From positions 1 through 11,381 of the forward strand of contig CAMLFV010000086.1 in assembly GCA_946479395.1 (NCBI GenBank): DNA of 11,381 nt, given 5' to 3'. The notes beneath the pieces were generated by a model. That model worked only from the letters and a program-made list of their open reading frames with translations, ran no database searches and was not told the DNA's origin. Position numbers and translations under genes: made by a program. This DNA comes from an uncultured Flavobacterium sp. Lineage in GTDB: Bacteria > Bacteroidota > Bacteroidia > Flavobacteriales > Flavobacteriaceae. Position 1 is the stretch's first letter; every line of letters starts with the position of its first letter. Shown piece by piece: positions 1 to 6,437 of this stretch.

Positions 1-1
1 A

Positions 2-115
2 AAGACTGGTCAATTTACACTGGAATTAGGTGGTCAATTTGACCGTTTTTTCCAATATATCACTTATCTAAGATTCACTTATGTTTTACCACAACCTAGA
101 AGAAGACTAAACTAA
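2..115 (+). CDS. C-terminal end of a probable outer-membrane beta-barrel protein (partial)
   Basis: Only the last 37 codons and the TAA stop are inside the window; the gene starts beyond the left edge. The peptide alternates polar and hydrophobic/aromatic residues (for example TLELGGQFDRFF and YITYLRFTYVLPQ), the pattern of transmembrane beta strands. It ends in a short basic tail, PRRRLN. This suggests the last strands of an outer-membrane barrel, but the fragment is too short to name a family. The reading frame is open from the first base to the stop, and its end lies 10 bases from the end of the convergent gene at 126-344. A chance open frame of this length is possible, but the strand-like composition argues against it. 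Assignment to the outer membrane is inference. Confidence 0.55.
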   Translation, partial: KTGQFTLELGGQFDRFFQYITYLRFTYVLPQPRRRLN

Positions 116-125
116 AATTTAAGAC

Positions 126-344
126 CTACTTTTTAGCCACAGATTCAACAAACTCAGATTTAACTGCAGTTGCAAATTCATCTTCCTTATCTGCGACAAC
201 AGAAAATTCGAAAACAGGTCTTCCTCCCACTCCTTCGTAATTTGTGATCTGGGTGGCACCAAACTCTTCTGCGGTGTTCAATACTGCATCAATTCCTTTT
301 TCATTGTTTAGTGTGACCACAACCTTTGACAACTCTTGATTCAT
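126..344 (-). CDS. Small conserved-looking protein of unknown function (72 aa)
   Basis: A 72-residue soluble protein that I do not recognise. It has no signal peptide, no membrane segment and no cysteine. The pattern reads as strand (KVVVTLN, residues 7-13), helix (about 14-29), a hairpin of two strands (QITNYEGVGG then RPVFEFSVV, about 32-50) and a final acidic/basic helix (about 51-71). This beta-alpha-beta-beta-alpha order is compatible with a small ferredoxin-like fold, such as the I9-type propeptide/inhibitor or PII-like domains, but no diagnostic residues support either. The ATG at 342-344 has no Shine-Dalgarno sequence, as is usual in this phylum. The gene is convergent with the barrel gene on its left and divergent from the lipoprotein gene on its right. 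Codon use and amino-acid composition look like a real gene. Confidence 0.75.
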   Translation of the reverse strand: MNQELSKVVVTLNNEKGIDAVLNTAEEFGATQITNYEGVGGRPVFEFSVVADKEDEFATAVKSEFVESVAKK

Positions 345-379
345 AGCGTAATATTTTTTTATAGAGCATCTTAAATTTA

Positions 380-413
380 CAAATTAATGACCAGTATTAC
401 AAAGTACAACAAA
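380..413 (-). promoter_or_regulatory. Possible promoter of the 72-aa gene
   Basis: Read on the minus strand, a TTTG at 413-410 is followed after 22 bases by TTAATTTG (387-380). The latter has one mismatch to the Bacteroidota -7 consensus TAnnTTTG. The spacing fits the usual -33/-7 arrangement and would give a leader of about 30 nt. A weak match in AT-rich DNA. Confidence 0.3.
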
Positions 414-427
414 CACTTTACAATAAG

Positions 428-462
428 TTTGCCTGTTAAAACATTTAAGTTCAGTATGATTG
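428..462 (+). promoter_or_regulatory. Possible promoter of the small lipoprotein gene
   Basis: TTTG at 428-431 is followed after 23 bases by TATGATTG (455-462), which has one mismatch to TAnnTTTG. This would place transcription start near 469 and leave a leader of roughly 48 nt before the ATG at 517. It lies back to back with the candidate promoter of the minus-strand 72-aa gene. Motif match only. Confidence 0.3.
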
Positions 463-516
463 TGTTACAGAATATGATTTTTTTGTAACTTCATATAAAA
501 TAAAAAATTGCAAACT

Positions 517-873
517 ATGAAAAAAACAGTTTTATTATCAGTGCTTTTTACAGCAGCAACCGTTCTATGCTCATGCGACATGAAAAAAGGCAAAGACAAA
601 GACGGCGGAACGGCAGAAATTGAAAATACGGATCTTGTTGCGAGTGGAACGTATGAAGGAAAAGCAAAAGAAGTAGATGCAGAAGAGCAGGAAATATACG
701 TTGAAACAGCGGACGGAAAGATACTTGAGCTTTACTTTGACAACGCTACAAGACTGACGAAGGGCGGTAAGACCGTAGCTTTTACCGAGCTTAGGAAAGG
801 CAGTAAACTTAAGGTAACGGTAGAAAACAACGGTAACAGCCTAAAACCCGTTGAAGTTGTAATCTTAGACTAG
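517..873 (+). CDS. Small lipoprotein with an OB-fold-like (DUF5666-type) domain
   Basis: A 118-residue lipoprotein of unknown function. The start chosen is the ATG at 517, giving a classical signal peptide MKKTVLLSVLFTAATV; an in-frame TTG at 508 is not needed. The lipobox is L-C-S-C with the lipidated cysteine at residue 20, followed by a charged Lys/Asp/Gly-rich linker to about residue 36. The mature domain (about 44-118) is made of beta strands: G-TYEGKAKEVD, EIYVETADGKILELYF, a T-R-L-T turn, a short helix FTELRKG, then KLKVTVE and PVEVVIL. The order 'G-x-V-x, acidic turn, strand, N-A-T-x-L, L-x-x-G-x-x-x-x-V' resembles the OB-like folds of the DUF5666 type, proposed from the pattern alone. 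The protein is probably in the cell envelope, membrane leaflet undetermined. It is a single-gene unit closed by the terminator at 917-945. Confidence 0.8.
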   Translation: MKKTVLLSVLFTAATVLCSCDMKKGKDKDGGTAEIENTDLVASGTYEGKAKEVDAEEQEIYVETADGKILELYFDNATRLTKGGKTVAFTELRKGSKLKVTVENNGNSLKPVEVVILD

Positions 874-916
874 TTACCGAGCTGACACTTTAATTATTAA
901 TTCTACCTAACTATTT

Positions 917-945
917 ATCCTTCCTATAACGGGAAGGATTTTTTT
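917..945 (+). terminator. Intrinsic terminator of the lipoprotein gene
   Basis: A perfect 8-bp stem, ATCCTTCC (917-924) with GGAAGGAT (932-939), encloses a 7-base loop and runs into seven T residues (939-945). It lies 43 bases past the lipoprotein stop codon. This is a textbook rho-independent terminator on the plus strand. Confidence 0.9.
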
Positions 946-1119
946 ACAAGTGACTTATACCTACAGTTAATCTTTAAACCGTAAGAAGAATTATAAGACC
1001 CCTACGCCAGACCGTCTTCAAACTTGATAAAACAATTATAATGTATAAAAGTAGACAATTGCGAAGAACAGGATATGGTTCTATATTATTGAGTAATATT
1101 GAAAACTGCAATTAAAGAG

Positions 1120-1143
1120 ATGCCCGAAGGTGCATACGGGCAT
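1120..1143 (-). terminator. Hairpin in the gene-poor stretch 946-1224, possibly a weak terminator
   Basis: ATGCCCG (1120-1126) pairs perfectly with CGGGCAT (1137-1143) around a 10-base loop. It lies about 80 bases downstream of the final stop of the minus-strand pair at 1225-1874. On the minus strand the stem is followed by CTCTTTAATT, a poor U tract, so termination is only a guess. The rest of 946-1224 shows no credible gene, RNA or repeat, and becomes very AT-rich near 1180-1207. Confidence 0.3.
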
Positions 1144-1224
1144 TGTTAGGTGAAACATACTTTGATGCGATGTTTACACATTTATAAAATTATTAATAAT
1201 ATTTTATCAGCGTAACACTGGATG

Positions 1225-1314
1225 TTATTTCTGAAATTTCATGACACCATGCTGGTACAACCAAAACAGCAAGCCACCGGAAAGGTAGCAAAGGACATCC
1301 CACCAGTCGGCAGT
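1225..1314 (-). pseudogene. Orphaned C-terminal tail of the small membrane protein, beyond an in-frame TAG
   Basis: Directly after the TAG at 1315-1317 the same frame stays open for 29 codons to a TAA at 1225-1227. It begins TADWWDVLCYLSGGLLFW and continues to a basic end. This is a plausible final transmembrane helix with a D-x-x-D-x-x-x-Y-x-x-G pattern, seen at the C-terminus of small VanZ-like membrane proteins of Bacteroidota (sometimes labelled magnesium citrate secondary transporter). The tail joins the upstream part with no missing residue except the stop codon itself. I therefore read it as the lost end of the gene at 1315-1584, not as a gene of its own. Confidence 0.7.
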
Positions 1315-1584
1315 CTACCTGCTGTTGAACTGTGGCAAAATATATTCGAAAACAATACTGTAGAAAAGCACACAAGTTGCAACAATACCTAACCGTAAGA
1401 AAACTGTTGTACCGGTAAAAACGCCCCACAACAGTTGCACAGCGAACAGGTTAATGGGTATTATTAGCAGATCATTTAAATGATTGTTTACAAACAGCGG
1501 TAATTTAATACCCAACTTTTGCATGATGTAGACCGATATACCAATAATGTCGAGAAAAATGAAGGGATACAGTATTTTTTTCAT
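1315..1584 (-). CDS. Small VanZ-like membrane protein, truncated by an in-frame amber codon
   Basis: An 89-residue hydrophobic protein with about three membrane helices (roughly 4-22, 38-55 and 62-82). Landmarks are NNHLNDLLIIPINL (33-46) and FYSIVFEYILPQF (74-86). In small membrane proteins of this type from Bacteroidota the L-x-D-x-L-x-x-P helix and the E-x-x-x-P segment are followed by a last helix beginning near D-W-x-D. Here a TAG at 1315-1317 cuts that off; with it the protein would be 119 residues, a normal family length. The start is the ATG at 1582-1584, which overlaps the stop of the preceding zinc-ribbon gene as ATGA, so translation is probably coupled. Longer in-frame starts inside that gene are less likely. 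The biochemical role is unknown. The truncated product may be non-functional, or the stop may be a recent mutation, read-through or sequence error. Confidence 0.65.
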   Translation of the reverse strand: MKKILYPFIFLDIIGISVYIMQKLGIKLPLFVNNHLNDLLIIPINLFAVQLLWGVFTGTTVFLRLGIVATCVLFYSIVFEYILPQFNSR

Positions 1585-1874
1585 CCCGCAAAGACACTCA
1601 GTATAAGGGCGATTAGCGTAGTTACGCCGATAAAAACCAGCCAAATACTCTTCATACCTGCCGCCAGCCACCTGACAGGAGCTGAATTATGATTCTTCAT
1701 GCGTTCATAAATTCCGTTTTTATCGGTTTCGCTGCTCTTTGTAAGTGCATCTTCCCTTTCCTGTAACTGCTTTTCCCTGCGCGTTTCAGATATCATCAAA
1801 GATGTACCACATACAGCACAGTGTTCCCTGTTTAAATTAAACTTGCTACAATTTGGGCATTTTATATAATTCAT
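1581..1874 (-). CDS. Zinc-ribbon protein with a C-terminal membrane helix
   Basis: A 97-residue protein of unknown function. Residues 6-22 form a short zinc ribbon, CPNC and CAVC (Cys6, Cys9, Cys19, Cys22), which should bind one structural zinc ion. A charged, probably helical segment rich in Arg/Glu/Gln/Lys (about 29-62) follows. One transmembrane helix (about 75-95, WLVFIGVTTLIALILSVF) ends the protein, with no signal peptide at the N-terminus. The predicted topology is a cytoplasmic zinc ribbon tethered to the inner membrane. Its TGA stop overlaps the ATG of the next gene by the ATGA arrangement, so the two are very likely co-translated. It begins 80 bases after the stop of the BCCT transporter on the same strand; I see no hairpin between them, so co-transcription with the transporter is possible. 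Confidence 0.75.
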   Translation of the reverse strand: MNYIKCPNCSKFNLNREHCAVCGTSLMISETRREKQLQEREDALTKSSETDKNGIYERMKNHNSAPVRWLAAGMKSIWLVFIGVTTLIALILSVFAG

Positions 1875-1954
1875 AGTTGATTTAATTTTTTAATGTGCTT
1901 ATTTTAATTTTAATACGATCAGTAAGGTCTAAAACCAACTGTTTCTAAAGACTT

Positions 1955-3964
1955 TTACTTTAACCTATAATTGTCTTCACTGCTTATAAACATATTGTTC
2001 TGCTCTTCTAAAACAATGGCGATGTACCTGTCATAATGCTTAAGCACGTCGGAGATCAATTCGTTCTTTGTAAACAAACTTACATCGTATCCCGGACGAT
2101 CGTCACCAAAATAAGATTTCGGGTAAAACAGCTGATGCTGTTCTGCATCGGGCATATTGTCGTCAAAAATATATTCCGATATAATGCGTGATTCAACCTT
2201 TACGCCGTAAATAAAGTTATTGATCCGATCGTTCCTTACCTGTATTTCAAAGCATTCGGGATTATCAGACGTTTTAACTACAGCCACCACATTGTTGCGC
2301 AGAAATTCTTCCTGCAACTCAGCAAATGCCGCTTTCACTACAGTATTCATGAAGTAGTTGACCGTAGTACGGTCTTTAAACGAAACGATCTGCCTTAACC
2401 TCTGCTTCCACGACGTACCCGTCCACGGAACAGTGGTCACGGCAAATTCACGTTCGTAGTAACTTCGATCGACCGATAATGCCTTTACAAGGCTGACGAT
2501 GAAAAGCAGCATAATGATTGAAAAAGGAAGCGCGGTGATCAGGGTCATACTCTGTAAGGCATCAAGACCGCCGACCTTCAATAGCAGCAAAGCCAATCCG
2601 CCCAGCAGCACACCCCAGCCGATTGTTTGCCATTTGGGGGAAATGCGCGCATTTTTAGTAGCAATGCTGTTCATTACGAACATTCCGCAATCGGCAGAGG
2701 TAACAAAGAATATGATAATAATTATAATAGTAAGGATGCTTGCAACGGTACTGAACGGCAGGTATTCCAGAAAACGAAACATCAGCGCATCGGGATCACC
2801 TGCCAGGCTGCTTAATCCGCCGTTAGCGATATTCATATCAAACCATATCGCACTATTTCCGAAAACCGTCATCCAGACAAAGTTAAAAAGTGTGGGAATT
2901 ATAAGGACGGCTGCCACAAATTCACGGATGGTGCGTCCTTTTGATATACGTGCAATAAAGATGCCCACGTATGGTGACCAAGAGATCCACCACGCCCAAT
3001 AAAGGATCGTCCAGTCGTAAAACCATAGTTTGGTGTTTTCTTCATAAACATGCGTATTAAACGTAAGGCTGAAAAAGTTGTTGATGTAGTTGCCGATGCC
3101 ATCGGTTAAACTTCCGATAATATATATGGAAGGTCCCAGGATGAGCACAAAAACAAGCAGTATAAGTACCGCTATGATGTTTACGCTGCTTAACAGCTTA
3201 ACTCCTTTATCCAGACCACTTACTGCAGATATAACTGCGAGGGATACAAGAACCGCTACTATAAGAGCCTGGTACATAAAACTGCTTTCAGGCAATATAT
3301 TAAGTGTACGCAGCCCCGAATTAATCTGTACGACCCCGAAACCAAGCGTTGTGGTAATGCCGAAAAAGGTACTGCACAGAGCGAAAACATCAATTGCATT
3401 TCCCCACTTCCCCTTAATTTTATCCTTTAAAAGCGGGTAAAAACAGCTGCGCAATGATAGGGGAAGCCTGTAACGGTACGAAAAATAAGCAAGCGAGAGC
3501 CCTACCACGCCGTATATAGCCCATGCATGTACACCCCAGTGAAAAAAGGTGTACATCTGCGCATTCTTAGCGCGCTGTACCTGTGAGCCTGCTGCAAAAA
3601 CATCATTTGAAAAATGTTGTATGGGTTCGGCAACACTAAAATACATAAGTCCGATTCCCATACCTGCGGCAAACAACATGGATATCCATGAGAAGAAAGA
3701 ATATTCCGGCTTACTATTATTGCGCCCCAGCCTTATGCTGCCATACCTGCCAACCATAAGGTAAATTAAAAAGATAACAAAAGCCGTTACCGACCAGACA
3801 TAAATCCAGTTAAGGTTTACGAATATAAACTGTTTGACCTGATTAAGCAGGTTATTTGTTAATGCCGGAAAAACTGCCGACAGTAATGAAACTGCTATTA
3901 TAAAAAGCATGCTTGGGATTATAACCCCTTTGCTAAGGGTTGTTCTAAGTCTTGGTAAATTCAT
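1955..3964 (-). CDS. betT: BCCT-family choline/glycine betaine transporter, BetT type
   Basis: A 669-residue secondary transporter of the inner membrane that should import a quaternary-ammonium osmolyte such as choline or glycine betaine. Twelve membrane helices span about residues 13-497. The BCCT landmarks are intact: GMGIGLMYFSVAEP (101-114); YFSYRYRLPLSLRS (160-173) and FFGITTTLGFGVVQIN (200-215), both BetT-like; and the helix-8 signature DWTILYWAWWISWSPYVG (317-334) followed by ARISKGRTIREF. The tryptophan-rich stretch supplies the aromatic box that holds the trimethylammonium group. Residues about 500-669 form a long cytoplasmic C-terminal domain beginning near SWKQRLRQ, as in E. coli BetT (677 aa) and unlike the short tail of BetP. 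The ATG at 3962-3964 begins just before the first helix. Substrate and coupling ion are inferred; choline, betaine or another betaine is possible. Confidence 0.92.
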   Translation of the reverse strand: MNLPRLRTTLSKGVIIPSMLFIIAVSLLSAVFPALTNNLLNQVKQFIFVNLNWIYVWSVTAFVIFLIYLMVGRYGSIRLGRNNSKPEYSFFSWISMLFAAGMGIGLMYFSVAEPIQHFSNDVFAAGSQVQRAKNAQMYTFFHWGVHAWAIYGVVGLSLAYFSYRYRLPLSLRSCFYPLLKDKIKGKWGNAIDVFALCSTFFGITTTLGFGVVQINSGLRTLNILPESSFMYQALIVAVLVSLAVISAVSGLDKGVKLLSSVNIIAVLILLVFVLILGPSIYIIGSLTDGIGNYINNFFSLTFNTHVYEENTKLWFYDWTILYWAWWISWSPYVGIFIARISKGRTIREFVAAVLIIPTLFNFVWMTVFGNSAIWFDMNIANGGLSSLAGDPDALMFRFLEYLPFSTVASILTIIIIIIFFVTSADCGMFVMNSIATKNARISPKWQTIGWGVLLGGLALLLLKVGGLDALQSMTLITALPFSIIMLLFIVSLVKALSVDRSYYEREFAVTTVPWTGTSWKQRLRQIVSFKDRTTVNYFMNTVVKAAFAELQEEFLRNNVVAVVKTSDNPECFEIQVRNDRINNFIYGVKVESRIISEYIFDDNMPDAEQHQLFYPKSYFGDDRPGYDVSLFTKNELISDVLKHYDRYIAIVLEEQNNMFISSEDNYRLK

Positions 3965-4006
3965 TTCATAGCTTTTAAATTATGAACATTTTGGGTGTTC
4001 TATTCA

Positions 4007-4040
4007 TAAAGTTAAGGATTTCATATAAGAAGAGGACAAT
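4007..4040 (-). promoter_or_regulatory. Weak candidate promoter of the BCCT transporter gene
   Basis: On the minus strand ATTG (4040-4037) is followed after 22 bases by TAACTTTA (4014-4007), one base from TAnnTTTG. It would leave a leader of about 35 nt before the ATG at 3964. It lies in the 233-base divergent region 3965-4197, which holds no gene. I could not find a clear element for the plus-strand K+ channel gene in the same region. Confidence 0.25.
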
Positions 4041-4197
4041 GAATTTTGAGATTTTATTACACCAGAATACACTTATGGCTGTAAAAACGACAGTAGTTAA
4101 CAACGAAGATTGCAAAAAAAGATACCATTAAGATAATTTACCTATATTTATTATTAGAATTTGAACTATTAAACCGTACTATAAAACAAGCTAAAAC

Positions 4198-5076
4198 ATG
4201 TACAGCACAAACGATCAGTCAAAAAGCAGACTTGACCTGATAAGGCAGCGACTTTACATAATAATCTACGGCGTGAACACACCGGCTGGAAAAGCATTCG
4301 ACATAGGTCTGCTGATTGTCATACTTTTAAGCGTATTCACGATAATGGCTGAAACCGTGGAAGGTATCGACCATAAATTTCACCAAGAGCTAATCGTACT
4401 GGAATGGATCTTTACCATTGTATTTACAATTGAATATCTTACAAGAATTTTTGTAAGTAAAAAACCACTGCGCTATATCTTCAGTTTTTACGGCATAATA
4501 GACCTGCTATCGATACTGCCGATGTTTTTTTCGTTGTTCCTTGCGGGAAGCCATATTTTGAGCAGTTTCAGGATTTTAAGACTGCTAAGACTTTTCAGGG
4601 TTTTCAGGCTGATAGAATTTATGGAAGAATCATCACGCTTAAAAGTAGCACTGCTTGCCAGCAGGGCAAAGATTATGGTATTCCTATACACGGTACTTAT
4701 AATTTCGGTACTTATAGGAACGCTCATGTACTATATCGAAGGACCTGAAAACGGCTTTACAAGCATACCTAAAAGCGTTTTCTATACCATAGTAACCCTA
4801 ACTACCGTAGGTTACGGGGATATGGTGCCCACCACCGCATTGGGACAGTTTTTTTCCATGATACTTATGGTAACCGGTTACGGCATAATTGCAGTACCTA
4901 CAGGTATAGTTGGAGTTGAAATTGCCAAAGAAGTAGGCAGAAAATTAAACAGCAACAGCGAACAGCAAAAATTTCACACCAGCCTGAACGGCATTGTGTG
5001 CGCACACTGTAACAAGGAGGGGCACAGAAACGATGCAGATTACTGTTACAGCTGCGGACATCATTTAAAAAGCTAA
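4198..5076 (+). CDS. Voltage-gated-type six-TM potassium channel with C-terminal zinc ribbon
   Basis: A 292-residue K+ channel subunit expected to form an inner-membrane tetramer passing K+. Segments S1 (about 33-51), S2 (67-86), S3 (98-116), S4 (121-140), S5 (158-180) and S6 (215-242) are all visible. S4 carries arginines at every third position (Arg125, 128, 131, 134, 137), the hallmark of a voltage sensor. The selectivity filter is TVGYGD (203-208). S6 has a P-x-G hinge (PTG, 234-236). There is no RCK or cyclic-nucleotide domain. The C-terminus ends in a zinc ribbon with Cys268, Cys271, Cys283 and Cys286 (CAHC ... CYSC). The ATG at 4198 gives a normal cytoplasmic N-terminus. The next gene starts 10 bases after the stop, so the two form an operon. 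It is divergent from the BCCT transporter, which fits a role in osmotic or membrane-potential control (inference). Confidence 0.92.
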   Translation: MYSTNDQSKSRLDLIRQRLYIIIYGVNTPAGKAFDIGLLIVILLSVFTIMAETVEGIDHKFHQELIVLEWIFTIVFTIEYLTRIFVSKKPLRYIFSFYGIIDLLSILPMFFSLFLAGSHILSSFRILRLLRLFRVFRLIEFMEESSRLKVALLASRAKIMVFLYTVLIISVLIGTLMYYIEGPENGFTSIPKSVFYTIVTLTTVGYGDMVPTTALGQFFSMILMVTGYGIIAVPTGIVGVEIAKEVGRKLNSNSEQQKFHTSLNGIVCAHCNKEGHRNDADYCYSCGHHLKS

Positions 5077-5086
5077 AACTAGGTTT

Positions 5087-6400
5087 ATGAGTAAAATTTT
5101 TGATTTCATCAACCTTCACAATGGTGAAGAAGATAAGGAAAAAGTATTGGATAATGTTACGGCGAACATATCATTCCGAGGGTCGAACCTTTGGATATTA
5201 GCCTGTGCGATACTCATAGCTTCGGTAGGACTGAATGTAAACTCTACAGCTGTAATTATTGGAGCCATGCTGATATCGCCGCTCATGGGCCCGATTCTGG
5301 GTGCAGGATTTGCTTTAGGAACCTACAACTTCAGGCTTTTAAGAAAATCGATAAAAAACCTGCTGATTGCTACCGTTGTAAGCTTGACCGTATCTGCACT
5401 CTATTTCTACATAAGCCCTTTTAAAGATGTACAGTCGGAACTGCTGGCAAGGACTTCGCCAACCATTTATGATGTATTGATTGCTTTTTTTGGAGGGCTT
5501 GTAGGGGTTATAGCCATCACACGGGTGGAAAAAGGAAACCCTATTCCAGGTGTTGCTATTGCAACCGCACTGATGCCGCCATTATGCACCGCCGGATACG
5601 GACTGGCAACGTTGAACGCTAGCTATTTTTTCGGTGCTTTCTACCTATATACCATCAATTGTTTCTTTATATGCATCGCTACCTTTTTTGTTATTAAATA
5701 TCTTAAATACCCCGCAGCTAGCACTGTGGATCCAAAAAATGCACAAAAAATAAGATATGGTATTACTGCAATAATGATGATAATGATAATTCCCAGCTTT
5801 TATCTGGCTTATAACCTTTTTCAGGAAAAGCGCTTTACAAAAACCGTGGACGAATTTATTAACCTGGAGTTTGGCAGCAGGGGTTACACGGTAATCTATC
5901 AGAAGCTGAACTACAATTCAAACCCTAAAACGGTAGACATTGCCTTTTTAAACAAGAAACTGACCCCAGAGGAAATGAAGCTTTACAACAGGATGCTTGC
6001 CGACAAAGGTGTGAGAAATACGGTACTAAACTTTAGACAGGATGATGCCGACCTAAAGAGCGAGATTTTAAAAGAACTGGGTAAACAAGACCATACGCTT
6101 ACCGAAAAAGACGTTACAATAAATAATTTGAGGACAGAGTTGAACCGTTATAAGGTTGAAGAACCCGGATTACGAAAAGAAATGGAAATTCTTTTTCCAG
6201 AACTGCAATCGGTTACCTTAGGTAAAATTGAAAGGTACGTTGAAACGGACAGCGCTAAAATGGAATGGCTGGTTCTTTACAGAACACAGAACGAAAAAGA
6301 AACAGCAGACAGCCCTAAGATCAGACAGTGGCTTAGCGAACGGTTAAAGACCAAAAACATTTTGTTGATCAATGAAACCATTACAAATAAGCCAGATTAG
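5087..6400 (+). CDS. DUF389 (TIGR00341-type) membrane protein with long soluble C-terminal domain
   Basis: A 437-residue inner-membrane protein of the DUF389 family, whose transport or signalling role is not established. After a short acidic N-terminus (1-30), about six or seven membrane helices lie between residues 33 and 246. The family motifs are STAVIIGAMLISPLMGPI (53-70) and GVAIATALMPPLCTAGYG (155-172), two glycine/proline-rich repeated-looking segments. Residues about 247-437 are soluble and charged, with strand/helix patterns and a likely coiled helix near 340-365 (KDVTINNLRTELNRYKVEE). Which side of the membrane it faces depends on whether there are six or seven helices, and I cannot decide. 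The ATG at 5087 follows the K+ channel stop by 10 bases, so co-expression is likely and a functional link to K+ flux can be proposed. Its 3' end faces ktrA across 37 bases with no visible terminator hairpin. Confidence 0.9.
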   Translation: MSKIFDFINLHNGEEDKEKVLDNVTANISFRGSNLWILACAILIASVGLNVNSTAVIIGAMLISPLMGPILGAGFALGTYNFRLLRKSIKNLLIATVVSLTVSALYFYISPFKDVQSELLARTSPTIYDVLIAFFGGLVGVIAITRVEKGNPIPGVAIATALMPPLCTAGYGLATLNASYFFGAFYLYTINCFFICIATFFVIKYLKYPAASTVDPKNAQKIRYGITAIMMIMIIPSFYLAYNLFQEKRFTKTVDEFINLEFGSRGYTVIYQKLNYNSNPKTVDIAFLNKKLTPEEMKLYNRMLADKGVRNTVLNFRQDDADLKSEILKELGKQDHTLTEKDVTINNLRTELNRYKVEEPGLRKEMEILFPELQSVTLGKIERYVETDSAKMEWLVLYRTQNEKETADSPKIRQWLSERLKTKNILLINETITNKPD

Positions 6401-6437
6401 CAGTAATTGTATGCTAAAAATAAAGTCAATAAATTAA

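Noticed and set aside
508..516. TTG at 508 as the start of the lipoprotein gene
   Set aside because: The ATG at 517 gives a textbook MKKT... lipoprotein signal peptide; the three extra codons add nothing.
994..1018. AAGAC ... GTCTT inverted repeat
   Set aside because: Only five pairs around a long loop, no T tract and no linked gene; expected by chance.
1193..1429. Minus-strand open frame of 78 codons with several cysteines
   Set aside because: It lies in another frame of the small membrane-protein gene and its tail and has no recognisable domain; the frame at 1225-1584 carries the family-like sequence.
2499..3764. Several plus-strand open frames opposite the BCCT transporter (2499-3002, 3090-3440, 3549-3764)
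   Set aside because: They are antisense shadows of a fully conserved transporter gene and have no coherent protein features.
6401..6437. Shared bidirectional terminator between the DUF389 gene and ktrA
   Set aside because: The 37 bases are AT-rich but contain no inverted repeat long enough to support a terminator.
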